Positions 37,444-45,617 of a stretch of 64,000 nt of DNA are shown one piece after another. Each line of letters opens with the position of its first letter. Position 1 is the first letter of the stretch. The translations under genes were made by a program, and so were the position numbers. Source of the stretch: Phytobacter ursingii (GTDB lineage: Bacteria > Pseudomonadota > Gammaproteobacteria > Enterobacterales > Enterobacteriaceae); NCBI GenBank assembly GCA_901456055.1, contig CABDWT010000002.1:620001-684000 (forward strand). The letters run 5' to 3'. The notes beneath the pieces are model-generated. The model saw nothing but the letters and a program-made list of their open reading frames with translations. It ran no database searches and was not told the origin of the DNA.

Positions 37444-37647
37444 TCGTGCCGGGAAAATGGCACCGTGCGGCCTGATGCCCTCACCCCAACCCTCTCCCAC
37501 GGGGAGAGGGAGAAAAGCTTGCCATCATCCGGGGTTTTCCCCGGTGGCCCTGCGCTTACCGGGGCTACAGCGGGTTTGGTAGCCCGGATAAGGCGTAGCC
37601 GCATCCGGGAAAATGGCGCCGTGCGGCCTGATGCCCTCACCCACAGG
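37444..37647. repeat. Composite of BoxC-like and REP repeats
   Basis: The block GGGAAAATGGC(A/G)CCGTGCGGCCTGATGCCCTCACCC occurs twice as a direct repeat, at about 37449 and 37606. The first continues into a full BoxC-type palindrome (CCCTCTCCCACGGGGAGAGGG, 37489-37509). The second breaks off where the 120-bp element (copy B) begins. Between them lies a REP pair (CCCCGGTGGCCCTGCGCTTACCGGGG... and GTAGCCCGGATAAGGCGTAGCCGCATCCGGG). Confidence 0.8.
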
Positions 37648-37767
37648 GCTGAGGAATCCCCAGTAATATTACGTTTTACAGCGATAACACTGCGCCGTAA
37701 GAATACAAAAGTCACAGCGATGACAGGGTCCGGCTGAAAATCGATGAGGCGTTGACGGCTGACCGGG
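37648..37767 (+). repeat. Copy B of the ~120-bp dispersed non-coding element
   Basis: It is homologous to the reverse complement of 7402-7520, from GCTGAGGAATCCCC to GACGGCTGACCGGG. The central blocks TTACAGCGATAACAC and ATGACAGGGTCCGGCTGAAAAT are unchanged between copies. It follows a BoxC half directly. It has no significant open frame. It ends about 56 bp before the DUF2164 gene and may contribute to that gene's leader. Confidence 0.75.
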
Positions 37768-37823
37768 GCCGCTTTACCACTAACCTCTGCTATGATGCCC
37801 TTTTTCTCGAGCCAGGAAGCCCA

Positions 37824-38063
37824 ATGAGCAAAATCGATCTCAGCCACAGCGAACGCGAGATGCTACGCGAAAAACTGCAACGCTACTGTACCGATAACTT
37901 CGACCTCGAACTGGAACAATTCGACGCCGAATTCTTTGTCGATTTCGTGATTGAAAACATCGGCCCGACGCTGTTTAACGCCGGGATAGACGAAGCCATC
38001 CGTACCCATGCTGCGTACAGTGAACGCATTCAGGAAGAGATGGATCTGAAAAAGATCTACTGA
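37824..38063 (+). CDS. DUF2164 family protein
   Basis: This 79-residue acidic protein (MSKIDLSHSEREMLREKLQR) has the DNFDLELEQFDAEFFVDFVIENIGP segment and a KKIY end, the pattern of the small DUF2164 family. Its function is unknown. The ATG at 37824 is chosen over an upstream frame start because the family pattern begins here. Its 3' end overlaps the convergent DUF2955 gene by seven bases. Confidence 0.8.
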   Translation: MSKIDLSHSEREMLREKLQRYCTDNFDLELEQFDAEFFVDFVIENIGPTLFNAGIDEAIRTHAAYSERIQEEMDLKKIY

Positions 38064-39124
38064 TCGTCAATCACAAACCGCGTCGCTTCGAAGCGGTTTA
38101 AGATCAGGTGCACCAGGAACACCATCGTCAGCGTGCCCAACAGGGCGACCGTCACCGACACGATGCGATACAGATCGCTGAACACCAGGTCGGTGTCCGG
38201 GTGCAGGTTCTGCCCAAACATAATGCCAATCGTGGTTACGCTGGAAAAGCCAACGCCCGCCCCCACCTTTTCCATCACATGTAGCCGCGCGCTAAACGCC
38301 AGCCCAAGACCAATCAGCGGCATCATCAGCAACATATGGCTGCTGTGATTATAGAGAATCAGCTGCACCAGCAGGATATACAGACAGGCGAGAACCACCC
38401 CTACCACACGCCATAGCGAACTCATCACCGCGCCGCGATAGTGCATCGGGAACAGGATCAGGATCCCCGCCATCAGCGCCGACAGCGAATCACTGAGATC
38501 GCTTATCTGGAAGACAACAAAGATCATCGTCGCCACGGCGCCAGAAAGCAGGGATTCATGCCGCACACGGGCATCGCTTTTTTCGATCCGCGGCGGCGGG
38601 TTGCGCGGTGTTACATCCGGGATCAGATAATGCATCAGCGCGCTAAGCGCCACCGCCATTACGCTGGCTTCGATGTTCGAGAAGATTAGCGTATGCCAGT
38701 CGCTGGTCGGGTAGCTCATAAAGTTGAGCATCGTGCTCTGACACACCACCCCGGCGGAACCAAACAGGAACAGCGGCCCCTTGCTCATAAAACGAAAACG
38801 CATCACATACAGGCCGAATACTACCAGCGTCATGATGAGCGGCCATTTCGACAAATAGCCGATGATCAACACCATTTCGACGCAGTTCAGCACCGCACTA
38901 AAAATAAATTGCTTCGCCACGTGGCCATTAAACACGGGTACCAGTGACAGCAACATGACCGGGTAAACCACGTAAAAGACGCCGTAGCTGGTGTTGTAAA
39001 AGCTGGAGATGCTCAGCGCGAGCATTCCGGCAAATACGATACGCAACGTCTGGCGAAAATCATTCGCGGTATAGACGATGTTGCCGTGCGGCGTAAAGAC
39101 GCGCGCCAGGGTATTAATAGACAT
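38057..39124 (-). CDS. DUF2955 inner-membrane protein (FUSC-like export component)
   Basis: The 355-residue protein has about ten hydrophobic helices in two blocks with a soluble segment (PRNPPPRIEKSDARVRHE) between them, the outline of FUSC/AaeB-like proteins. It starts at the ATG at 39124 inside the last codons of the HlyD-family gene (11-base overlap); a longer frame into that gene is an artefact. With the HlyD protein it should form an AaeAB/EmrAB-like export pair for aromatic acids or drugs. The substrate is unknown. Confidence 0.82.
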   Translation of the reverse strand: MSINTLARVFTPHGNIVYTANDFRQTLRIVFAGMLALSISSFYNTSYGVFYVVYPVMLLSLVPVFNGHVAKQFIFSAVLNCVEMVLIIGYLSKWPLIMTLVVFGLYVMRFRFMSKGPLFLFGSAGVVCQSTMLNFMSYPTSDWHTLIFSNIEASVMAVALSALMHYLIPDVTPRNPPPRIEKSDARVRHESLLSGAVATMIFVVFQISDLSDSLSALMAGILILFPMHYRGAVMSSLWRVVGVVLACLYILLVQLILYNHSSHMLLMMPLIGLGLAFSARLHVMEKVGAGVGFSSVTTIGIMFGQNLHPDTDLVFSDLYRIVSVTVALLGTLTMVFLVHLILNRFEATRFVIDDQ

Positions 39125-40181
39125 AGTGCAGCCAGCTGACGAGATGGATTTGCAGCCCTGAGAAGAAACGGGCAAACAGCCCTTCACTGTTATACAACTG
39201 CACGGTCGCGCGCGCGCCGGTCGGCAGGGACGTCGGCAGCGTCTCGTCCAGCGCCACGTGAATGCGCATGCGCTGCGCGTCACGCACCCAGCGGTTGGAG
39301 GTTTCCGGTTGCGACAACTCGCCGTTAACCGCTTCTTGCCCGGCTAATACGCCGGCATCGCTGCTGGTGACATGGGCGCGAAACACATGGCCCGGTAACG
39401 CATCGAAGACCACGGCGGCATCCGTACCGGCGTGAGTGTGACGCAAGCTTTTCTCGCGGAAATCCGCCACGATATCGGCGCTGTCATGCACCAGCGCCAG
39501 GGTGGCGCTCCCGGCGGCGGCATAATAGCCGGGGCTCAGTTGCAGGTTACTCACCTTCCCCCCTACCTCGGCACGCACCTGCGTCCAGCCAAGGCTGAGC
39601 TGCGCCTGCTCCAGGCTGTTTTGATATTTTTGCAACGTCACATTGCGGCTGTCATTGCGCTCACCGCGCTCAATCGTCAGGGCGTGAATGGTCGCATTGA
39701 GGTTATTCACCGCCTGTACGCTGCTCTGCCAGGTGGTGCGCACTTTATCCAGGTCTGATTGCGAGACGTTTTGCATCGCTCCCAGGCGCTGATAGCGGTC
39801 AAAAGTCACTTTGTCATTTTGCGCGGTGAGCTGTGCGGTTTTGAGGTTCGCTTCGGCTGCCGCAATCTGCGCGTCCAACTGTTGATTGGTGAGTCGCGCC
39901 TGCGCCAGGGCGATTTGCGCGGCTTCCACCTGGTTGTTAAACGGCGTGGCATCGAGCTCGTAGAGCACATCGCCCTTCTTCACCACGCTGTTGTTCTGGA
40001 CATAAACGTTCGCGACATAGCCGGAGACGCGCGACGATACCGGAGTCACCACGCGCATCACGGTGGCGTCCGGCGTCAGGGGGATCCAGATATCAGCAAC
40101 GATAAAGTAGAAAAACATCAGCAGGAAAGAGGCAATACTCACCCTTACCCAGCGGGCAAACTTTTGTTCTGGCGTCATCAT
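39114..40181 (-). CDS. HlyD-family periplasmic adaptor (EmrA/AaeA type)
   Basis: The 355-residue adaptor has one N-terminal membrane helix (~15-35), a barrel-sandwich half (VTPVSSRVSGYVANVYVQNNSVVKKGDVLYELD), a coiled coil (~75-190, NVSQSDLDKVRTTWQSS) and the second lipoyl half (GGKVSNLQLSPGYYA). It bridges the inner-membrane partner to an outer-membrane channel. It is the middle gene of a MarR-HlyD-DUF2955 operon, three bases after the regulator. Confidence 0.9.
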   Translation of the reverse strand: MMTPEQKFARWVRVSIASFLLMFFYFIVADIWIPLTPDATVMRVVTPVSSRVSGYVANVYVQNNSVVKKGDVLYELDATPFNNQVEAAQIALAQARLTNQQLDAQIAAAEANLKTAQLTAQNDKVTFDRYQRLGAMQNVSQSDLDKVRTTWQSSVQAVNNLNATIHALTIERGERNDSRNVTLQKYQNSLEQAQLSLGWTQVRAEVGGKVSNLQLSPGYYAAAGSATLALVHDSADIVADFREKSLRHTHAGTDAAVVFDALPGHVFRAHVTSSDAGVLAGQEAVNGELSQPETSNRWVRDAQRMRIHVALDETLPTSLPTGARATVQLYNSEGLFARFFSGLQIHLVSWLHYVY

Positions 40182-40184
40182 GGT

Positions 40185-40652
40185 TTATTGAGTCTTGTTA
40201 TCTTCTTCGCGGATATTCCGCAAATTGCAGGCGATCTGATTTAACGTTGCGCTGAAAATCTCCATATTCTCAGCCGGGATGTTTTGCGCCGCACGTTCCT
40301 GACAGGCCTCAATCACAATGGTGATTTTTTCCAGCATGGCATGGCCTTCCGGCGTAAGCGCCAGCAGACGGATACGCTTGTCATAGGGCGATGTGGTGCG
40401 CGCAAGCAACCCCTGGTTTTCTAGCTGGGTGAGGGTACGCATCAGCGGCGGCAGTTCAATGCCCTGCACTTCCGCCAGCTCACTGACTGAGACGTTATCG
40501 CCCAACTGGCTAAGCTGCATCAGCACCGTCCAGCCGGACTGCGTGAGGCCAGTATCGGCAAGCGCATGATCAATAGTGGCGCGCCACTGGCGCACAATCA
40601 TCGCCATGCGCATTCCCAGCGGCCTGCGGGCAAACAGTTCGTCTTCGGTCAT
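40185..40652 (-). CDS. MarR/SlyA-family regulator of the adjacent export operon
   Basis: The 155-residue winged-helix regulator has the recognition region VSVSELAEVQGIELPPLMRTLTQLENQGL and wing RTTSPYDKRIRLLALTPEG. The gene is first in the operon, and the HlyD gene follows after three bases. MarR proteins next to such pumps usually repress them until an aromatic ligand binds. The 120 bp upstream contains ATAGTTATCACGATAAGTATC, a possible imperfect operator. Confidence 0.87.
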   Translation of the reverse strand: MTEDELFARRPLGMRMAMIVRQWRATIDHALADTGLTQSGWTVLMQLSQLGDNVSVSELAEVQGIELPPLMRTLTQLENQGLLARTTSPYDKRIRLLALTPEGHAMLEKITIVIEACQERAAQNIPAENMEIFSATLNQIACNLRNIREEDNKTQ

Positions 40653-40776
40653 GTGAGCTTCCTCATTAAGCCGTGAGGAGGGTAATAGTTATCACGATAA
40701 GTATCAAGAAACAGAGGTAAGAAAAAGCATGGAATGCGAAAGGGAAAACTGCCAGCCGCGCAGGCTGGCACGGCGT

Positions 40777-41742
40777 TCAGGGACGCAGAATAATGCGGCC
40801 AAGCACACGATTCTCTTCGGCATAACGATGCGCTTCCACCACATCAGCCAGCGCAAACTGCTTGTCGATCACGACACTAAATTGCTTGTCACGCGCATCA
40901 AGAAGTAGCCTGTCTACGGATGCCCTGGCCTCCTCATGCGTCAGTTCTCGCCCCCAGAATAGCCCGCTGAGATGTTGATTCGCCTGCTGTAAGGCCATCA
41001 AATCGACATGCGGGGTTCCTCCCGCATTACCTGCCAGCACCACGGTTCCCCACTCACGAAGACAGGCAAGAGACTGGTCCAGCGTTGACCCCACGAGATC
41101 CAACACGCTGTCCACCCCGGCGCCCTCCGTCAGCCGCTTTACTTCTGCAACGATATCCTGCTGACGGTAATCCAGCGCCACATCCAGTCCAAGCTGAGCG
41201 AGTTGCGCGATACGCTCGCGACCGGAAAGCGTTGCCAGCACCCGTGCGCCCCGGGCCTTTGCCAGTTGAATCGCCGCGACGCCAACGCCACCTGCTCCGC
41301 CCTGAATCAGTAGTGTCTCACCGGCTTTAAGGTTCAGGCGCGAAAACAGCGCTCGCGCAGCCGTACCAAAACTGACCGGGATAACCGCAGCGGCAGCCAC
41401 ATCCAGCCCTTGCGGAATAACCCAGGACCACGCGGCAGGGGCCACGCGATATTCTGCGTGAGAGCCTGCAAGGGCAATGGTCGCGACCCGTTGGCCGGGA
41501 TGGCGACCTTTCACGTTTACCCCAACGGCAACGATGCTGCCCGCCGCCGAATAACCGGGAATCGTCCCTTCTGACCCGGGTACTACGGTGGCGCGATTGA
41601 TTACATCGCCGCCCTCAAGCGCAATGGCTTCAATTTTCACCAGCACATCATCCGGGCCGCAGACCGGCAAGGGCACATCGCGATAATGCAGAACGTCCGG
41701 TTTCCCTGGCTGAAAATAGACGGCGGCTTTCATGGTATTCAT
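40777..41742 (-). CDS. Zinc-independent MDR oxidoreductase (quinone oxidoreductase-like)
   Basis: The 321-residue medium-chain dehydrogenase/reductase lacks the zinc-lobe cysteines. The NADPH-binding loop is IQGGAGGVGVAAIQLAKARGARV, and the quinone-reductase-like N-terminus reads MKAAVYFQPGKPDVLHYRDVPLP. The substrate is unknown. It is a single gene, with a possible ATG three codons inside the frame start (MNTMKAAV) as the alternative start. It is not part of the E. coli synteny. Confidence 0.85.
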   Translation of the reverse strand: MNTMKAAVYFQPGKPDVLHYRDVPLPVCGPDDVLVKIEAIALEGGDVINRATVVPGSEGTIPGYSAAGSIVAVGVNVKGRHPGQRVATIALAGSHAEYRVAPAAWSWVIPQGLDVAAAAVIPVSFGTAARALFSRLNLKAGETLLIQGGAGGVGVAAIQLAKARGARVLATLSGRERIAQLAQLGLDVALDYRQQDIVAEVKRLTEGAGVDSVLDLVGSTLDQSLACLREWGTVVLAGNAGGTPHVDLMALQQANQHLSGLFWGRELTHEEARASVDRLLLDARDKQFSVVIDKQFALADVVEAHRYAEENRVLGRIILRP

Positions 41743-42156
41743 TACCTTCTCCCCCTCGTTGTGGTGCCGAAATGCAGGAGGCGCGCGCCATACGGGTCAC
41801 CTGCTGCAGGTTTTGCGTACAAACCCTCAGCCTACACACTCATCCCGCACAGGCAACATGCGTAAATGTTAAGCGCACGGAACGTATCCTCGCCCACTAC
41901 CGCCGGGAAGACCGGACGACTTTTGTTTTGATCGCGCAACATGGCTCGCCAGGCACTTCCGATCCGTAGCCCGGCTAAGCGTAGCGCAGCCGGGAAGCAA
42001 AAAGATTATTGGTGTGATTAGCGGCAAGCGAAGACATTACTGCCACAATACGTTCAGTCGCCGCGCGATTAACAGGGTGGTAAGCAGGCAACCTTGTTCA
42101 CGCATTTCCGTTGTTCACGCAGCATGAACACATAGAATCCGTGAACAAGCGATACC
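41743..42156. other. Gene-free stretch with a REP fragment and nested inverted repeats
   Basis: The 414 bp contain no convincing gene. GATCCGTAGCCCGGCTAAGCGTAGCGCAGCCGGGAA (41959-41994) is a REP-type element. At 42093-42149 nested palindromes occur. The outer arms are CTTGTTCACG and CGTGAACAAG, and the inner arms TGTTCA and TGAACA, with a further GTTCACG copy. The middle part (41870-41960) reads like a decayed coding piece but has no identifiable family. Confidence 0.6.
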
Positions 42157-43113
42157 TTAGCCCCGCTCGCCTGTGCCCCACATCTCCCTTAACCACTCGG
42201 CGCGCTGCACAATAGCGGGGATGCCTTTCTGCTCCCAGAAACGCAGTGAGATATGGCCGCTGCTCATGCCACCGCGGCAAAAACGCGGGACATAAACGGC
42301 ATCGTCATCCAGCATGGTTGAATTAGTTCGCGCGAGCACAACGTTACGCAGCAGCGTGGTCAGATCTTTTAGCGTGTCCGGCAAAGGGACACGGGATAAC
42401 GATTTGCGCATCTCCATCCATAACCAGGGGTCGCCTCTGAGCCCCCAACCGGAGTGGTCCGGTGTGAGCAAATCGCCAATCGTCGCCCAGCTATGTTCCA
42501 GCGGAATGCATGATTTGCATTTTTCCAGCGCCAGCAGTTGAGGTAAAAACTCATCGCGCCAGTAGTCGGTATCCACCCACCAGTTCGGGGGAATCGAGGC
42601 GTGACGTTCAAAAGGTGCTGAGAGCGGCGTTCCCGTCATCGCCATAAAGGCGGCATAAAAGCGCTCCTTCGCGCTGGACGTGGGAGAAACACACACTTCA
42701 TCGCTGAGCAGCATCACCAGATTGTCCATCAGCAACTTATCGGGGTAATGCATCAATTCCGGCATGCCCTGGGCGAAAATCTTGCGCATCAACTGGGCGA
42801 GTGTTCGCGAGGCGGGGTAGAGCACAAACCGCAGATCCTCACGCTGTGCATGCTTCTTAACGGCAATGTCATACGCCGTTTGCTGCTCATGCGTCTTGAG
42901 TTGGGTATCCGCGCCGTATTGCAGCAAGCGCCCGATGATCGTCAAATCCGCACCGTGCCACGCAGCCTGATGCAGGGCGGAATAGCCTTTTTTCTGCGAA
43001 ACATGATTAACCAGCGAGGGAGAGTGTTCGAGGATACCCAGAACCTCATCCCACTTCCCCTGCCAGGCATTAAGAGAAAGCTGGCCTGCCGCCAGCGCCA
43101 GTGAATCGGCCAT
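42157..43113 (-). CDS. Ankyrin-repeat protein, putative immunity or accessory factor of an effector locus
   Basis: The 318-residue cytoplasmic protein has about two to three ankyrin repeats at residues ~15-95 (GYSALHQAAWHGADLTIIGRLLQYGADTQLK is the clearest). The rest has no known domain and two Trp-rich stretches (PPNWWVDTDYWRDEFLPQLL, WGLRGDPWLWMEMRKSL). It is the third gene after a metallopeptidase and a lipoprotein on the same strand, 37 bp downstream of the latter. Ankyrin proteins commonly accompany secreted toxins as neutralisers. The function here is inferred from context. Confidence 0.72.
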   Translation of the reverse strand: MADSLALAAGQLSLNAWQGKWDEVLGILEHSPSLVNHVSQKKGYSALHQAAWHGADLTIIGRLLQYGADTQLKTHEQQTAYDIAVKKHAQREDLRFVLYPASRTLAQLMRKIFAQGMPELMHYPDKLLMDNLVMLLSDEVCVSPTSSAKERFYAAFMAMTGTPLSAPFERHASIPPNWWVDTDYWRDEFLPQLLALEKCKSCIPLEHSWATIGDLLTPDHSGWGLRGDPWLWMEMRKSLSRVPLPDTLKDLTTLLRNVVLARTNSTMLDDDAVYVPRFCRGGMSSGHISLRFWEQKGIPAIVQRAEWLREMWGTGERG

Positions 43114-43150
43114 ATAGACTCCTTTTGCTGTTCCGTCTTAACGTCATCCT

Positions 43151-43585
43151 TTAGCGAGTGATTTCATTATTCGCTAAGGGGAAGGCATAAATTTCCCCTT
43201 TTGAAACTTCCACCCCGACCACGACGCTGCGTGTTGGCACGCTTTGGGTTCTCGATTTAAGGATGTACTTAACAATAAATTGCCCGTCACTGGCGAAAGT
43301 ATAGAAAGAGGACGGAATACACAGTTGCGCATCTTTCACTGTTAACGGCGGCCTCAGGATATATTTTTGTTTCGATGGCGGAATAGCGCGGGGATTAATC
43401 GAGATAAAAACAGGCTGGTAATCTTGCGCATTATGCACGGCAAAACAGACTTCATTATTTGCCGTACGTCTCACCGAGGTCGTTTCATCGGGTCTGAGTC
43501 TGTCGCCTGACCCCGGACAGCCCGTCAATGCCAGCAGGGACGCCAGTAAGAGCATACCGCGCGTTATTCCCCTTCTTAGCACCAT
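43151..43585 (-). CDS. Putative T6SS immunity periplasmic lipoprotein
   Basis: The 144-residue lipoprotein has basic n-region MVLRRGITRG, a hydrophobic core and lipobox LALTGC with the lipidated C23. The mature part is beta-rich with two further cysteines (EVCFAVHN, AQLCIPSSFY). Size, pattern and position match proteins described as T6SS immunity periplasmic lipoproteins. The start overlaps the upstream metallopeptidase by ten bases, the tight coupling expected of an effector and its antidote. A later ATG at residue 11 would leave a short signal without positive charges and is less likely. Confidence 0.75.
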   Translation of the reverse strand: MVLRRGITRGMLLLASLLALTGCPGSGDRLRPDETTSVRRTANNEVCFAVHNAQDYQPVFISINPRAIPPSKQKYILRPPLTVKDAQLCIPSSFYTFASDGQFIVKYILKSRTQSVPTRSVVVGVEVSKGEIYAFPLANNEITR

Positions 43586-44100
43586 GGAAACCCCTGCAAT
43601 GTTTTTTGATATTCAGACAACATGCGGGACTCCCGGAGATCACCGTCCAGCGTCACATCGCCTCTCGCTCTTAATGCCATCCACGAAGCATAGCCGTAAG
43701 TTTTGAGAATGAAATAATCGGCAATGATTTGTGCCTGCTGTTCCATCGAATAACGTCGTAACGGCCGCCCATTTAAATGGTAGCGATAGCTGACCAGCCC
43801 ACTGATTAAGCCGTTTACTCGCACATACATCCCGCGATTACGCTGCCAGATATGGCTGAGTTCGTGAATAAAGATATGCTGAAAAGGATGAGACTCTCGC
43901 GAAAAATCGTTGCGGTACCATTCGCGAAAATAGAGTTCGCCATCAGGGGCCATTCCCGCACTTTGGGGCTGTAAGCCAAACGGGAAATAGCTGTCGTGAT
44001 GCACCCAGATTTTGTGATATTCAAGACTATTACCGAAGACACTTCTTGCCAGACGGATCTCGCCCGGCTGCAATAACCGCTGACTCCCTTCCCCGTCCAT
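43576..44100 (-). CDS. Small HExxH zinc metallopeptidase, putative orphan T6SS effector
   Basis: This 174-residue protein has no signal peptide. The zinc motif HELSH is at 79-83, in FIHELSHIWQRNRG. Acidic residues in SMEQQAQIIADYF (E120 and D128) are candidate third ligands. Similar proteins are often annotated as vgr- or Rhs-related. A cytoplasmic protease-like protein without signal followed at once by a lipoprotein suggests delivery by another cell's T6SS into the periplasm. ATG 44100 is chosen because TGAGG lies six bases before it; ATG 44106 sits directly on that site. No T6SS genes occur in the window. Confidence 0.72.
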   Translation of the reverse strand: MDGEGSQRLLQPGEIRLARSVFGNSLEYHKIWVHHDSYFPFGLQPQSAGMAPDGELYFREWYRNDFSRESHPFQHIFIHELSHIWQRNRGMYVRVNGLISGLVSYRYHLNGRPLRRYSMEQQAQIIADYFILKTYGYASWMALRARGDVTLDGDLRESRMLSEYQKTLQGFPWC

Positions 44101-44153
44101 ATACATCCTCAGATTATGGCGACCTCATATATATAAACCTTACGAATGATTTT

Positions 44154-44801
44154 TCAATCGCCGCCGCGTCGCTTTCCTTCTTTCAACTGCAGATATCCGC
44201 ACAGCATTTCCCCCAGTTCTGCCGCAAACGCGGTAATGTCCGTCTCGCTATGTGGCGCGACAGAGAACGCTTTGCCCACCGCGCCAAGGGTGGTGGTCAC
44301 CAGTTCACAGACCAGCGCCTGTTTTACTGGCGTCTCATTCGGTAACACCTCCTGCACAAAGGTCTGAAAAATCCCCTCTCCTGCGGCTTTTGCTGCTGTC
44401 ACCTCAGGGGCATCGCGATACAAGGGCGCGGCGTCATCCAGCGCGGTGCGCATCGCCGCCTCTTCACACTCCGAGCGCACAAAGGCCAGCACCAGCGAGC
44501 GCATACGCTGGAATGGCGGATGACGGGTGTCCTGCAAAATGTCCCGCAGTAGCGTGGTTGTACGCTGCCACTCTTCAAGCTGGAGCTGGAAAAGAATCGC
44601 GGCCTTATTGGGAAAGTACTGATACACCGACCCGATGCTCACACCGGCACGTTCCGCCACCCGCGCGGTGGTAAAGCGCGGTGCCCCTTCCTCGGCTAAA
44701 ACCTGAATAGCCGCCTGAAGGATTGCGGTGACCAGCGCCGTAGAACGTGCCTGACGCGGCTGTTTTCGCGAGGAAATTCGCGGGGTTGAACGCGATGTCA
44801 T
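44154..44801 (-). CDS. TetR-family regulator, divergent from an O-methyltransferase
   Basis: From the ATG at 44801 the product has 215 residues: a basic N-terminus (SRKQPRQARSTALVTAIL) and a helix-turn-helix RFTTARVAERAGVSIGSVYQYFPNKAAIL, then a TetR C-terminal domain of the kind found with redox/xenobiotic operons. The frame is open to 44855, where another ATG lies, but that start would place the operator repeats (44823-44868) inside the gene. It probably represses the divergent methyltransferase and itself. Confidence 0.85.
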   Translation of the reverse strand: MTSRSTPRISSRKQPRQARSTALVTAILQAAIQVLAEEGAPRFTTARVAERAGVSIGSVYQYFPNKAAILFQLQLEEWQRTTTLLRDILQDTRHPPFQRMRSLVLAFVRSECEEAAMRTALDDAAPLYRDAPEVTAAKAAGEGIFQTFVQEVLPNETPVKQALVCELVTTTLGAVGKAFSVAPHSETDITAFAAELGEMLCGYLQLKEGKRRGGD

Positions 44802-44822
44802 TCGAAGAGTCTCCAGCCAGAG

Positions 44823-44868
44823 GAATGCGAATAGTGAATGCGACGAATCCATCATATTCTGAATGCGA
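44823..44868. promoter_or_regulatory. Three direct GAATGCGA repeats between tetR and the O-methyltransferase
   Basis: GAATGCGA occurs at 44823-44830, 44836-44843 and 44861-44868, two of them extended to GAATGCGAATA. Their position between the divergent starts makes them candidate TetR-family binding sites. Direct rather than inverted repeats are less usual for this family. Confidence 0.6.
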
Positions 44869-44900
44869 ATAATTAGTCACATTTATTACTGGAGTCCTGC

Positions 44901-45563
44901 ATGACCATGACCACCCTCACCACCGCGCCGCTGTCATTGTTACTGGAGCGTCTGTTTGCCGAGGCCGAAGCGACCACCAGCACCGCGCTGGATAATGTTT
45001 CCGAAGAAGAACAAATGCGCCTTTTACAGAGCAAAACCGACTACCGGGATCTCTATGGGCGACTAAAAGATCTGTGGCTTCCGGTGTCAAAAGAGACCGG
45101 TACACTGCTGTATATGCTGGCGCGCAGTAGCAACGCACACACCATTGTCGAGTACGGCACCTCCTTTGGGATCTCGGCGCTACACATGGCGGCGGCACTG
45201 CGCGATAACGGCGGCGGCAGGCTGATTACCTGCGAGTTCGAACCATCCAAAGCGGCGCGCGCACGGCAACATTTTAACCTGGGCGGGGTGAGCGATCTGA
45301 TTGAGATCCGCGAAGGCGATGCGCTGGAAACCCTGCGCCAGGATCTGCCCGATACGATTGATCTGGTGCTGCTCGATGGCGCGAAATCGCTCTACCCGGA
45401 GATCCTGGATTTACTGGAACCGCGTCTGAGAAAAGGGGCGCTGATCGTTGCTGATAACGCCGATTATTACCCGCCGTATCTGGAAAAGGTCCGGGCGCCA
45501 GAAAACGGTTATTTGTCGACACCGTTTAGCGAAGATGTGGAGCTGTCGGTTTGGCTGGGCTGA
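44901..45563 (+). CDS. Class I SAM-dependent O-methyltransferase (COMT-like)
   Basis: This 220-residue cytosolic methyltransferase of the catechol/caffeoyl-CoA family has the SAM loop IVEYGTSFGISALHMA, the acidic ribose contact ITCEFEPSKA and the metal site LVLLDGAKSLY with ADNADYY. The substrate is unknown, probably a small catechol-like compound. The ATG has a TGGAG site at good spacing. It is controlled by the divergent TetR gene and followed by a hairpin that mainly serves hicAB. Confidence 0.87.
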   Translation: MTMTTLTTAPLSLLLERLFAEAEATTSTALDNVSEEEQMRLLQSKTDYRDLYGRLKDLWLPVSKETGTLLYMLARSSNAHTIVEYGTSFGISALHMAAALRDNGGGRLITCEFEPSKAARARQHFNLGGVSDLIEIREGDALETLRQDLPDTIDLVLLDGAKSLYPEILDLLEPRLRKGALIVADNADYYPPYLEKVRAPENGYLSTPFSEDVELSVWLG

Positions 45564-45569
45564 TGGGCT

Positions 45570-45595
45570 GAAAAGCCCGCCGTGTAAGGCGGGCT
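45570..45595 (-). terminator. Terminator of the hicAB operon
   Basis: AGCCCGCC and GGCGGGCT form an 8-bp stem around six bases. On the minus strand it is followed by UUUU, 22 bases after the hicB stop. On the plus strand there is no U-run. Confidence 0.8.
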
Positions 45596-45617
45596 GCACG
45601 CGCTCATGAGAAGGGAG

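Noticed and set aside
41772-41969. A 65-codon plus-strand frame as a small gene
   Set aside because: It has no ribosome site or family pattern and overlaps the promoter side of the MDR gene and a REP; at most it is a decayed fragment.
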